DNA of 64,000 bases from Bin87 sp965207585. Lineage in GTDB: Bacteria > Chloroflexota > Dehalococcoidia > Lucifugimonadales > UBA3495. The notes beneath the pieces were generated by a model. That model saw only the letters and a list, made by a program, of their open reading frames with translations. It was not told the origin of the DNA and did not search any database. The translations under genes and the position numbers were made by a program. Positions 24,963 to 34,859 of this stretch are shown here, piece by piece; the stretch's first letter is position 1; every line of letters begins with the position of its first letter. The stretch spans positions 248,001-312,000 of the forward strand of contig CBDBMT010000002.1 of assembly GCA_965207585.1 (NCBI GenBank), given 5' to 3'.

Positions 24963-27900
24963 CTAGTCGTCGTCGTTCACCGTTGTCGCAGCCGAGGATG
25001 AGCTTGGGATGATGGTGTACTCCGTGCTGGTGAGGAGCGCGACCGTTACGGAGCCGTCCGCCTCGTCGGCGTCGTCGTCGACCGTGGGTATGGAGATGGC
25101 GGCGTGGGGGCCGTTCAGGGTCAGCGTCTTGTCGCCCCGGTCGTCGTCGGCGACGAAACTGCCGGACTGGCTGACGCGGTACTTGACCGTCAATTCACCG
25201 ACGGGCGGCGGTTCGGCAAAGATATGGAACTTGGCCGAGTCGCCTTCGTCGATGCTGCCCTGAGCGCGGACTATTCTCATTTCCGGCAGGGTCGCGTCGT
25301 CGTCCTCCACCGTGGTGGTGGCGTGGTAGTCCGTGGGGTCGAGCCGGTATCCCTGCCCGCTGGCCAGGGTTATGGAGACGCTGCCGTCGGCCTCGTCCAC
25401 GTCGTCGCCGAGGGTTGGGATGCTGACGGTGGTCGTGGCAGAGGTGACGGTCACGGATTGCAGGCCCAGTTCGCTGCCGTCCACGTAGCCGCCTTCCTGG
25501 CTGACCCGGTAGCTGACGGTCAGGCTCCCCTTCGGGGCCGGACTGGACGTGATGGTGAAGGCGGCGGCGCTGCCCTCGGTCACCTGCGTCGGGCCGGTCA
25601 CGCTGATGGTGGGATTGCCCCGCTGGTCGTTGTCGTCAACGTAGTACACGGCGTATCCGTCGGGGTAGATTTGGTACGTGTAGCCGCGCCCGTGAGTAAT
25701 GTAGACCTCGACTCTTCCGCTCCGTTCCTCCACGTCGTCATCGAGCGTCGGGACGCTGACGGTGGCGCTGGGCGCGGAGTTGGTGAGGACCACGGTATGG
25801 AATCCCAGTTGGCTGCCGTCCACGAAGCCGCCCTCTTCATAGACCCGGTAGTTGATCGTCATGTTTCCGGCAGGCGCTGGGTTGGCGGTGATGGTGAACG
25901 GGGCCGGGTTGCCCTCGGTGACCGCGGGGCGACTGGAGTCGGGAATCGTCGCGACGGTGATCGTCGGATTGGGATCGTCGTCAATCACCTTGGTGGTGAC
26001 GAGCCGGTTCAAGACGCGATGTTTGCCGTCACCGATGAGTTCGACGCTGAACGACGCCGGTCCGTCGTAGATGTCGTCGCCGGTGGTGGGGATGGTGATG
26101 GTGGCCGTGGTTCCGGTGAGCGTCACGGCCTTGAGACCCAATTGACTGGAGTCCACGCGGTGGGCGTAATCGTAGTTCTGACTGGCCCGGTACTGCAACG
26201 ACGCGCTCCCGCCCTGAGGGGTCCTGCTGGCGGTGACGGTGTACACCATCGGGTCGCCCTCGGTTACGGACGCGGGCCCGGACAGGCTGATGGTGGGCGT
26301 TCCAGTATCGGTTTCCTTCACGTTCACGGTCACCGAGTTGGGCGTGCCCACTTGGTAGTCCTGACCGTTGAGGCCAGTGCCGGAGATGATGGTGACTGTC
26401 AAGGGCCCGTCGGGATTGACCACGTTGTCATCCCGGGGGCTGATGGATTTGGTGACGATGGTTCCGCGCTTCGGGAAATTCACCGTCCGTTCGGTGACGT
26501 GGCCGCGGTCGTTTACCTGATACCGGACCTGTAGTGGGTAGTAGAGTGTCATGCGGGGTTCGCTGGCGAGGAAGGTCAGGCTGAACGAGTTGCCCTCGTT
26601 GACGCTATGCGGCGCCCCCGACAGGGTGACGGTCGGATACCCCTCGTCGTCACGCACGGGGACCGACGCCGACGCCGGCGCGCCGACGCGGTAGCCGCTG
26701 CCGTCGTTGAGGGTGGTTGCGACGTTGTCGTTGGGTTCGGCGGTCTGGTCGTCCACCGTGGGTACGGTGACGGCGGCGCTGGAGCCGGTGAGTGTGACGC
26801 TCCTGGGGCCGGCGTGTCCGGTCTCGACCACGTCGCCGTTCTGGGACACGGTGTAGCGGACGGTCAGGCTGCCCGCTGGGGCGGGACTCGCCGAGATGAC
26901 GTAGTTGGCGGTTCCGCCTTCGTCAATTCCCGCGCCGCCGGAGACGGTGATGGCCGGAAGCAGCGGGTCATTGTTTGTGATGGTGGCCCGCGCCGTGTTC
27001 TGCTTCGACAGGGTGTAGCCGTTGCCGGGGAGCAGCGTGACCAGCACGGAGCCGGCGCCTTCGTGCTCGCCGTCGTCCACCGTGGGCGCGCTGATGTCGG
27101 CGCTGGCGCCGGTGAGGACCAGGAACCTGCTGCCGGTGTGGCTGGCGGAGACGTAATCTCCGTTCTGCGTCACCCGGTAGTTGACCTCCAGGTTCCGACT
27201 GGGCGCGGGGTCGGCGGATACGGTGAATTGGGCGGTGTTGCCCTCCGTGTACCGTTGGGCTGCGGCGGAGACGCTCAGCTGCGGCGTGACGCTGGTGTTG
27301 CGCATGATGGTGTACGCGACGTTGGGATTGCCCAGCCGGTAGTCGTCGCTGGGCAGCAGCATCACGATCACCGCGCCGTCGGGTTCGGGAGCGCCGTCTT
27401 CGCTGATGGTGGTTACCGTGACGGCGCCGCCGGATCCGGCGATTGTCGCCTGCTTTTCTCCCAGGTTGCCGCTGTAGACGTAATCGCCGTTCTGCATCAC
27501 CCGGTAGTTGACGGTTACGTCCACGCCCACTTTTGGCTTGGTCGAAAGGGTGAAGCGCGCGGTATCGCCTTCGTTGATCTCTTGGGTCTCTCCCGAGATG
27601 GACAGGGTTGGAATGGCCTCGTTCTCCAGGCGCGTGATGGTAGCTGAGCTGGACGCGCTCAGCGTGTAGGCGGAGCTGGCGCCCAGGGTTACGGTCACGC
27701 TGCCGTCGCGCTCGAACCGGTTGTCGTCCACGGTGGGCACGGCGATGGTGGCGCTGGAGCCGGTGAGGGTCAGGGTCTTGTTACCCAGATTCTTGTCGAT
27801 CCAGAGTTGCTTGGCATAGTGCTCGAATTCGCCGGTCTGCGACACGGTGTAGTGGACCGTCAGGCTGCCGGTGGGCGCGGGGTTGGCCGAGATGGTGAAC

Positions 27901-28130
27901 TGTGCCCAGCCGCCCTCGACGACAGTGTCGAATTCGGCGGCGACGCTCAGCTCGGGGTTTTGCGTGATCTGCGGCGGCGGCGCCGCCTCGTCGGTGGGCG
28001 CGTTTGATCGTCCCTCCGTCGGGATCGCCGGCAGGGCCAGGGCCGTGACGGCGGCCAAGGCGAAGATGACGATGCCCGCCGTCAGGATTTTTCTGTTGAG
28101 CCGGGATAGTATGTGAGTGTTCGATGACAT
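24963..28130 (-). CDS. Secreted protein of nine tandem Calx-beta repeats (1,055 aa)
   Basis: The start at 28130 follows AAGGAGG. A signal peptide (about residues 1-40) is followed by nine repeats of about 105 residues. Each has P-x-L/I-S-V, then E-G-x-x-A-x-F-T, P-A-P, then Y-R-V-S-Q-x-G, and ends in the acidic D-D-D pattern of Calx-beta calcium-binding repeats. The protein ends right after the last repeat with no anchor domain. Calcium-dependent rigidity and adhesion are the usual roles of such repeats. It is the second of four same-strand giant secreted proteins. Confidence 0.8.
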   Translation of the reverse strand: MSSNTHILSRLNRKILTAGIVIFALAAVTALALPAIPTEGRSNAPTDEAAPPPQITQNPELSVAAEFDTVVEGGWAQFTISANPAPTGSLTVHYTVSQTGEFEHYAKQLWIDKNLGNKTLTLTGSSATIAVPTVDDNRFERDGSVTVTLGASSAYTLSASSSATITRLENEAIPTLSISGETQEINEGDTARFTLSTKPKVGVDVTVNYRVMQNGDYVYSGNLGEKQATIAGSGGAVTVTTISEDGAPEPDGAVIVMLLPSDDYRLGNPNVAYTIMRNTSVTPQLSVSAAAQRYTEGNTAQFTVSADPAPSRNLEVNYRVTQNGDYVSASHTGSRFLVLTGASADISAPTVDDGEHEGAGSVLVTLLPGNGYTLSKQNTARATITNNDPLLPAITVSGGAGIDEGGTANYVISASPAPAGSLTVRYTVSQNGDVVETGHAGPRSVTLTGSSAAVTVPTVDDQTAEPNDNVATTLNDGSGYRVGAPASASVPVRDDEGYPTVTLSGAPHSVNEGNSFSLTFLASEPRMTLYYPLQVRYQVNDRGHVTERTVNFPKRGTIVTKSISPRDDNVVNPDGPLTVTIISGTGLNGQDYQVGTPNSVTVNVKETDTGTPTISLSGPASVTEGDPMVYTVTASRTPQGGSASLQYRASQNYDYAHRVDSSQLGLKAVTLTGTTATITIPTTGDDIYDGPASFSVELIGDGKHRVLNRLVTTKVIDDDPNPTITVATIPDSSRPAVTEGNPAPFTITANPAPAGNMTINYRVYEEGGFVDGSQLGFHTVVLTNSAPSATVSVPTLDDDVEERSGRVEVYITHGRGYTYQIYPDGYAVYYVDDNDQRGNPTISVTGPTQVTEGSAAAFTITSSPAPKGSLTVSYRVSQEGGYVDGSELGLQSVTVTSATTTVSIPTLGDDVDEADGSVSITLASGQGYRLDPTDYHATTTVEDDDATLPEMRIVRAQGSIDEGDSAKFHIFAEPPPVGELTVKYRVSQSGSFVADDDRGDKTLTLNGPHAAISIPTVDDDADEADGSVTVALLTSTEYTIIPSSSSAATTVNDDD

Positions 28131-28548
28131 ATTTTTGGCGACCTCCTTTGTGTGATTTCGCGCTGTTCGGTTCTGCAAGGCCGGCTTTCCGATACACCCT
28201 TGGGTCGTGCCATTGGCGGGTCGGAATCCTGTGTTTTGATTTCCGATACGGTGGATGGTAGCTATTGTATTCGTCCCTGTTTATTTCACGCAACGTAAGC
28301 TGATGATTTCACAGCGCTAGAGATCATCAGCTCAGCGTAGTTGGCCGACGGGTTCAATGCGAGTTTGGTGGTGTTCCGGGATCGTCATCAATCGGGCTGC
28401 CGAACTCCTGGCGGATTTTGCCCCTTGTCGTGCGGCAGCCAGATGGCAGTGGGCGGCGTCCCGAGCGCCGCCCACTGGATTTGGGCAGTAAGCGTTGAGT
28501 TCCGGCGGCGCTGTCTGTGGTCGTGCCTTCAAGCTTCTGCCGTCTTTG
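28131..28548. other. Intergenic region
   Basis: About 420 bases between two secreted-protein genes. It holds the AAGGAGG of the 28130 start, an AT-rich stretch around 28240-28330 that may carry its promoter, and the hairpin at 28448-28476. No gene is supported. Confidence 0.5.
28448..28476 (-). terminator. Terminator-like hairpin after the FN3/Calx-beta gene
   Basis: A perfect 11-bp stem, AGTGGGCGGCG/CGCCGCCCACT, with a 7-base loop, about 70 bases past the stop at 28549. It lacks a T run. Confidence 0.5.
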
Positions 28549-31050
28549 CTAATTCTCCTGGCTGAGCAGGTATATGGATGCCGCCTTGAAGGGGCTGTCT
28601 GGCCACCGCTGTGCGTTGAGGTGAATTTCCAATTTCGACATCGCCGGTTCGCCGCTGTCGTAGCCGATGGCGGCCAGCACCCGGTTCCACTTCCTGATGT
28701 GCGCGGGGTTGCCCTTCATGGCCGCGTTCTCGGGGTTGTCCCGCACCTCGATGAGGTAATTGACCACCGTCTGGTAGTCGGTGTAGTCCGGCCCGGTGTC
28801 GTTGTCCGACACGTCCGCCACGGCCACCCACTGCGTGGCTGAAACCGTGTATCCGCTGCCCGAGTGCACCGTGGCTGTTACCAAACCGTCGGTCTCGTTC
28901 GCGTCGTCGTCGGTGGTGCTCACGGTGAAGGCGACGCTGCCCGTGGTGGGAACCGTCACCGTGCGCTGGCCGACGGGGACGCCAAAGTCCCCGCTCTGCG
29001 CTATCGCGACGGTTACTTCTAGGTTTGCCGCCGGCGTCGGGCTGGCGTTGACGGTAAAGCTGACGTTATCGCCCTCGGTGATGGCTTGACTTCCCGTGAT
29101 GCTGATCTCAGGCACGTCGTTGTCGGCTATGTTGACGGTGGCTTGTCCATGGGTGGTTGATACCTTGTAGGAGCTGGTCGCTTGCACCGTGGCGGTCACC
29201 GAGCCGTCGGCCTCGTCGGCGCTGTCGTCGGTGGTGGCGATGGTGAGGCTGATGCTGCCGCTGGTGGGAACGGTCACCGTGTGCCCGCCCCATCCGACGC
29301 CGTAGCTGCCGCTGGAGGTCAACCTGACTGTCACGTCCAGGTCTGCCGAAGGCGGTGGGGTTGCCGTGATGGTGAAGGTGGCGCCCTGGCCCTCGGTGAC
29401 GTCGCTGCCGGCGGTTATGCTCACCACCGGCTTGACTGCTGGTGGTTCGGGGGCTTCCGGCCTGACAATGTCCACTTCGATGACCTTGTTGCCGAAACTG
29501 CCGTTGCCGCGCAGGCTCGTCATGATGGTGGTGCGGTCCTTCGCGCCGATCTCGATGCGGATCCTCCGGTCCTGGTCGTCGTCAGGGTCCTGGTCGCGCC
29601 CGATGAGCGTGAAGGTGGCGAACTGTCCGCCTTTCCTGAATATCATCCCGGAGTGTTTGCCCGAGGTGGTGCGCTTGACGCCAGGGCCGTTTTCTCCCTG
29701 GCGAAATTCCACGTTCCAGTGCCGGTGGGGTTCCCCTCCCGAGATCGAGATTGGCAGTTCGATCTCTTCGGTTCCCTGCAGTGGGCGGCTGAGCGAGATG
29801 ACGAACTTTACCTCTCCGTCGCGCTGCCACACGGATGACCATTCGGACTCGATGCTGATCGTGACCGGTGTTCCGGCGGGCAGGTCCGGGCAGGTCCGGC
29901 AGGGCCGGTGGTTTTGCGAGTGGGTGAGCAGCTCGACGGCCGGGGCGCTCCGCTCCGCGCCGTGCTCCGTGGACTGGTAGACTGCCGTGGCCTCGACGCG
30001 GTACCTCTGTCCTTCCCGGATTCCGGTCATTGGGACGAACATCAGGCTGGGCGCAGCGTTGAACGTCTGTCGGTAGGTTTCGTTCCCGTCCAGCGAACGA
30101 ACGCTGATCACGTTCTGCGTGTGGGTCCGGTTGTCCTTCAGGTTGTCTCCCTGCAGGCAGATAGCCAGGAGGCCGGCCTGGTTCAGGCTGCCCTGGATGC
30201 CGGGTACGTTGACGTCAAAACGGGAGACGCACTGTGGCGCCGGGGTGTCGTCCGGGTCTTTTGCCGTGCGCACCGGCTCGGTCCACAGTCTTCTGGTCGT
30301 TCCGCCTGAAGTGACCTCGAGTTCGAAGCGATACCAGTGGTCCGGATTCAATCCGGAGAAGGTGTATTCCCTTTTTGCGGGGTCGGCGACCGTCGTTGTC
30401 GAATGGGTGTGTTCGTATATGTCGATGCTTGTGCCCTCGATGTCGGAGCGGTTGCGGCTCTCAAGGGCCACTATGTTGAACCTCTGGTCGGAGCGTGGTC
30501 CGATGTGCCATGACAGACGGATCTGTTCTTGGGGGTTTCCCCGCGTTACGGAGGCTTTTGCTCCAATGAGTTTCGGCAGCAGCGTGGTGTTGAATTTGAG
30601 ATATGGTCCCTTGCCCTCCAGGTCGTTGCCGTTCCGTCCCTCGACCGTGACCAGGTACCAGGCTCCGGGTTCGAGTCCCGTGATGGCGTACTGGTGATGG
30701 TTTATCCGGTCAACGGGGATTTCCCGGATCCGTTTTCCGCTCCAGGCGTTGGGGTGGGAGAACGGGTTTCCGGGGATTCCGGCTTCCGTCACGGCGTATA
30801 CCCGGACCATGGTCCGTAGCCATCTCTTGTTGCTGGTCCAGGATATGCAGACGCCTCTGGTGGGGTCGGTCTGACATGGCACCTGCTTCAGGTTGGCCTT
30901 GGACGGGGCATGGTTTGTGCCGCTCTGTTGCGCTGGGGCCGCAGACGCGGATTCCGGTCCGAGCGTGATCGCCATGGCGGCGATGGCGATGGCTGCCAGC
31001 GCGAGGAGCAGGAGGCGGTAGTGCGTTCTTGATCGGGTTGTCGTATTCAT
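28549..31050 (-). CDS. Secreted FN3/Calx-beta protein (833 aa)
   Basis: The signal peptide (LLLLALAAIAIAAMAITL, cleavage near S-A-S-A) is followed by fibronectin-III-like domains over about residues 45-290 (YAITGLEPGAWYLVTVEGRN and YTFSGLNPDHWYRFELEV are typical last strands). Further beta domains follow, then two Calx-beta repeats (about 540-750). A charged helical C-terminus contains N-P-A-H-I-R-K-W-N-R-V-L, which I take to be a separate conserved tail. Extracellular. GAGGGAAA precedes the ATG. Confidence 0.75.
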   Translation of the reverse strand: MNTTTRSRTHYRLLLLALAAIAIAAMAITLGPESASAAPAQQSGTNHAPSKANLKQVPCQTDPTRGVCISWTSNKRWLRTMVRVYAVTEAGIPGNPFSHPNAWSGKRIREIPVDRINHHQYAITGLEPGAWYLVTVEGRNGNDLEGKGPYLKFNTTLLPKLIGAKASVTRGNPQEQIRLSWHIGPRSDQRFNIVALESRNRSDIEGTSIDIYEHTHSTTTVADPAKREYTFSGLNPDHWYRFELEVTSGGTTRRLWTEPVRTAKDPDDTPAPQCVSRFDVNVPGIQGSLNQAGLLAICLQGDNLKDNRTHTQNVISVRSLDGNETYRQTFNAAPSLMFVPMTGIREGQRYRVEATAVYQSTEHGAERSAPAVELLTHSQNHRPCRTCPDLPAGTPVTISIESEWSSVWQRDGEVKFVISLSRPLQGTEEIELPISISGGEPHRHWNVEFRQGENGPGVKRTTSGKHSGMIFRKGGQFATFTLIGRDQDPDDDQDRRIRIEIGAKDRTTIMTSLRGNGSFGNKVIEVDIVRPEAPEPPAVKPVVSITAGSDVTEGQGATFTITATPPPSADLDVTVRLTSSGSYGVGWGGHTVTVPTSGSISLTIATTDDSADEADGSVTATVQATSSYKVSTTHGQATVNIADNDVPEISITGSQAITEGDNVSFTVNASPTPAANLEVTVAIAQSGDFGVPVGQRTVTVPTTGSVAFTVSTTDDDANETDGLVTATVHSGSGYTVSATQWVAVADVSDNDTGPDYTDYQTVVNYLIEVRDNPENAAMKGNPAHIRKWNRVLAAIGYDSGEPAMSKLEIHLNAQRWPDSPFKAASIYLLSQEN

Positions 31051-31105
31051 GCGTTTCCCTCGCTGGCTGCTGTAGCCGTTGTCGGGTTTTCGTCATCGTT
31101 GGTTT

Positions 31106-31142
31106 GGCGCGCTGCTCCCGATTATGGTGGGAGCAGCGCGCC
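31106..31142 (-). terminator. Terminator-like hairpin after the IS-disrupted gene
   Basis: A perfect 14-bp stem, GGCGCGCTGCTCCC/GGGAGCAGCGCGCC, with a 9-base loop, 10 bases past the stop at 31152. On the minus strand it is followed by A-A-A-C-C rather than T residues. Confidence 0.55.
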
Positions 31143-31151
31143 TTACCGAGA

Positions 31152-33425
31152 TTACTTGGAGCTGAGCGTGATGTAGCCCAGGCAGGTCTTCCTGGGTGGC
31201 GCGGCCACGGCGGTTTGCGCGTTCTTGACGCTCTTGTCGTCGGAGACGCCCCACTGGAAGTGCATGTCCTGCAGCTTGCCCTGCACGACTCGCTCGAAGT
31301 CGATGCACACCGGCACGAACACGGCGGTTCCGTCCTGGCTTGCTTCCGGCTTACCCAGCGACATCTGGACCGCGTCAGCAAGGTTGCCGAGGTCAATGAT
31401 GGTTCCCTGGGCGGTGGCCTTCTGCACCGGGGTCTCGCTGGAAATCCGCAGTCCCACGGTCTCCGCGGCCTCGGTGAAGAGGTCCCGGAAGGTTTCCACT
31501 TCGATCACGGCATTGCTTTCGTTGGCGGCGATGGTCAGGGAGCCGGTGCTTGCCACGTAGTCAATGCCTTCGGTTGCGGTGCCGACCACGGTTTCGTAGT
31601 TCAGGGTGACCGCTTGGCTGGTGTCGCCGTTTCGCTGCACGGTGAATTTCAGGGGCAGACCCTCCACTTGGGGATCGGCTCCCTGCAAGGACAACGAACT
31701 TTCGTGATCATCTTCCCGGATGGTTATACTGGTGTATTCCAGTATTGGGACGTTTGCTCCGAAGGGGCGGTCGTTGTTTCCCTTGGGCAATAATTCGTAG
31801 TCATAACTTGGGTTGTCTGCTGAAAGTTTTTCAGGGTCCATCACAAAGACGTCGCCGTCTATCTTGTTCAAGCCGAAGATGAGGATTCGATCCAGCATGG
31901 TCCAACCGTGGTTGACCCGGGTGTTGCCCAGCATGGGCCAACTGAAGGTCGCCTGGGTTGCCCCAGCCGGCAATGAGATGGGTATCGGGGTGTAATTCTT
32001 CGTCTTGTGGCTGTCACCATCACCGTCCCTGTTCACTTTGTTAGCGCAAATCTTGCACCGTACTATGGCGTGAACCGTCGCCGGGGCTGGCAGGGGTGAG
32101 TCAAAGGTGACGGTGCCTGTCATCGTCCACTTGTCGTCCCTTTCCAAGACTTCGTACCCGAACCCCCCGTGGCTGGGGAATATGTTTGGGTGGGGTAGGA
32201 AGTCAATTCTTGGAACCACCCCGGGGACGGTATCTTGGTCCTTGATGGTTACTTTTACGCTCTTCTTGCCTCGCCAATACACCTGACCAGCGCGCTTGTC
32301 AGTATTCTCAACGTGGGTAACGGTGAGCCACATGACTTCGTCGCTTTCCACCTTGCCATCTTGTGGCGCATAGAGTTTTATCTTCATCCCGTGCTCTTGA
32401 CCCCTTTCAAAGGGTAAGCGGACAACATGGGTGGGGCGGTCGGGCGGATGATAGGTGGAACCCGTGGACATAAGTCGCAGATCCCGGATCGTGGATGTTG
32501 GAATATTCCCATCCTCAGTATGAGAGAGTCCGATCTCTAGCCAGCCATGCCGTGCCAAAGCCTGAGGAATATTAAACGGAACATCCACGTGCGTGTGATC
32601 GCCATCTAATGCGCCCTCAGTTACCACAACTTCGCTCACTCCCCATTCGATATGCTCGCCGCCAGGTTCCGGTTTGGGGGTGTTTTCTGTTGTGGGCACA
32701 ATTGGTGTGGGTGTGGGTACAACCGGTGTCGGAGTGGGCTGGCTCGGCGTGGGATCGTATTGCTGCGGGGCTTGGGTCACGCTCTTGGGACCGGTGTGAT
32801 GCTGGTCGTAGATCAGGCCGGTCACCCTGCTGCTGGACACTTTGCCAGGCCCCCGGCGCACGTTGACTTTCAACTGCACGCTCTGAATGAGCTGTGGTTG
32901 CGAGATTCCCCGATGCGTGGTTGGTACCTTGACAACGCGGTACAGGCTCTCATCGCGGGCGGGGAACGTTACCTTGCCGGAGCGATGATGGTAATTCCGA
33001 TTTTTCTTAGCTTCCCACTTCCGGTCTCTGTTGTACTGCTCAACAGTCTCGTAGCCGACGACGACTGCTTCGTCGACCTGGTGAGAGAGCTCAATGCGGA
33101 ACTCCAGGTTATGTCCGTCGGTGGTGTAGGTGCCGTAGGGGGTGATGACGCCGTCCTGCAGGGCCTGTTCCAGGGGCGCGTCGGCCGGCGAAGCGTCTTG
33201 GATGTGCGCCAGGGTAACGTGGCTTCCAGGTGACTTGAATCTGGCTCCGCATCCTCCGTGGAGGTTGGAAAGTTCAACTTCGAACTTCTCGGTGTCTTCG
33301 CGCACGTGGTCGTGGAGGGTTTTTACCTTGATGACTTCGATGGTGTTGGTCTCGAAAGGTGTCTCACTTGGTTTGAGCGTGACGGTTCCGCTGCTGGGAA
33401 CGTAGTCCTTGTCTAGGCTTTCCGC
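31152..33425 (-). pseudogene. 3' part of an IS-disrupted secreted Calx-beta protein
   Basis: Encodes 757 residues that continue the protein begun at 35865. It opens in the middle of a Calx-beta repeat (AESLDKDYVPSSGTVTLKP) and includes further Calx-beta-like repeats, a Pro/Thr linker (TPTPVVPTPTPIVPTT) and a final Calx-beta repeat. The apparent ATG-led frame to 33494 reads into IS sequence. After removal of the IS and one 5-bp duplication the frame joins exactly to the 5' part, giving about 1,094 residues. As it stands this half has no signal peptide. Confidence 0.8.
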
Positions 33426-34859
33426 ATTTTCAAGCGGCGTAGGCGAGGGAATCCACCATTCGGTGGTACAGAGTGGCAGGGAGTTCCCGTACATCGGGGT
33501 CGCCAGTCGACAGTTCGAAACCCTCTGACGCCAGCCACAGGTGGCGTCGCACCAGGGCGATGGCGTCCACGAAGGTCGGCGACGGTTTGTCGTACCAGGC
33601 GGCCCTGCGCTGGGTCATGGGGTGCTGTTTCTGCAGGGCGTGGGCGGCCAGGGTGGTCCAGGAGAAGAGACCCAGCAGGACGGGGGTAGTGCGGGCGATG
33701 GCCAGGTCGGACCATTGGCGCTGGGTCTCCACTCCCAGGTGGGTGCGCACCTCCTGAAAGGTCACTTCCAGTTGCCAGCGCAGGACAAACCACTGGAGGA
33801 TCTGGGTCGGGTTCGCCGACGGGTCGGTGCAGAGCAGGGCCTGGGGGTCGAAGGCGCCCTGGGGATCGCGGATCAGCACCCAGCGGATGGTGACGGCCGG
33901 TTTGCCCGAGCGGTACCAGACAGCGGTCTGGGAGGTGAGTTCCACGGTGCGGGTGGTGCCGTCGTACCAGGACACCGCGGCGACGGTCCACGCCACGTCG
34001 GCTCGCTCAAGGAGCGTTTTGAGCGAGGGTCGCCGCTCGCCTTTCAGCGGCGGCCGGCCGTTCTGACCCGGCTGACGAGGCGGCGCTGGCGCGTACAGAG
34101 CGGCGTCCAGGCGCAGTCTGGCGATGAGGGTTACGGGTTCACGGAGCGACTGGCAGCAGCGCAGCAGGTCCAGTACGGCGTAGCCGTTGTCGCCCACCAG
34201 GACCAGCTTACGCTGGGGCAGCCAGCGGCGCAGTTGCATGACCATCTGGCGGGCCCAGTCGGTCACCTTCTTGTGCCGGCGTCCCTGCTGCTGGTGGTAG
34301 CGAGACGAGGGCGCCAGCACCGTGAGCACCGGCAACGCCCAATGGCGTCCCGCCCACGGCACGTGGCCCAGCCACATCAGGGAGATCCAGCGCAGCCCGC
34401 TGGCCTTGACCAGCTGATGGCGGCTGGAACGCACTGGGTCGCGGTAGATGGCCCGCGCCTTGATCTTGGCTCCACGACGTCGTTCCAAGGTTTCGTCGAT
34501 GCCGAAGATCAACGGGCCGTCGCCGCGATCCAGATGCTGGAGTAGGAGCACCAGCAGGACGTGGGCTACCCCACGGGACGACCACACCGCTCGGTTGAGC
34601 ACCGCGTGGTAGCGGGCGTAATTCCGGTCGTCGCTCAGTCCCATGACGCGGAGCGCCGCGGCCACGGTGCGTTGGCCCGGGGTCAGGATCGCGCCGACCA
34701 GCAGTAGTTGGGCTTTCCGCCAGGTTGGGGTGGTGAACAAAGTTGCGAAGGGGAAGAGAAGGGCTACAATGGCGTCGGGCAGGGTGAGCATGGTCGGGCC
34801 TTTCCGTCGAAAGTGGGGTCAGGCCAGCTTACCCTGTCTTTTTACTTTTTCTAAATTTT
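33426..34859 (-). mobile_element. IS element with candidate 5-bp target duplication
   Basis: A 1,424-bp insertion (33431-34854) flanked by ATTTT at 33426-33430 and 34855-34859. It interrupts a secreted-protein gene whose reading frame is restored when the insertion and one ATTTT are removed (L-Q-N joins A-E-S). I could not see obvious terminal inverted repeats, so the exact ends rest on the duplication and the frame. Confidence 0.75.
33430..34791 (-). CDS. DDE transposase (IS701/DDE_5-like)
   Basis: 453 residues with a plausible DDE triad: Asp in LIFGIDETLERRRG, Asp in LVLVGDNGYAVLDLL, and Glu in LRWQLEVTFQEVRTHLG. The RDPVRSS and VKASGLRWISLMWL segments are typical of the large transposase group with this fold. 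The family name is by resemblance. The gene fills the IS and its stop codon sits at the element's edge, overlapping the host gene's sequence. It appears intact, so the insertion may be recent. Confidence 0.85.
   Translation of the reverse strand: MLTLPDAIVALLFPFATLFTTPTWRKAQLLLVGAILTPGQRTVAAALRVMGLSDDRNYARYHAVLNRAVWSSRGVAHVLLVLLLQHLDRGDGPLIFGIDETLERRRGAKIKARAIYRDPVRSSRHQLVKASGLRWISLMWLGHVPWAGRHWALPVLTVLAPSSRYHQQQGRRHKKVTDWARQMVMQLRRWLPQRKLVLVGDNGYAVLDLLRCCQSLREPVTLIARLRLDAALYAPAPPRQPGQNGRPPLKGERRPSLKTLLERADVAWTVAAVSWYDGTTRTVELTSQTAVWYRSGKPAVTIRWVLIRDPQGAFDPQALLCTDPSANPTQILQWFVLRWQLEVTFQEVRTHLGVETQRQWSDLAIARTTPVLLGLFSWTTLAAHALQKQHPMTQRRAAWYDKPSPTFVDAIALVRRHLWLASEGFELSTGDPDVRELPATLYHRMVDSLAYAA

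Noticed and set aside
33431..34854. Terminal inverted repeats of the IS
   Set aside because: The two ends implied by the ATTTT duplication show no clear inverted repeat, so none is claimed.
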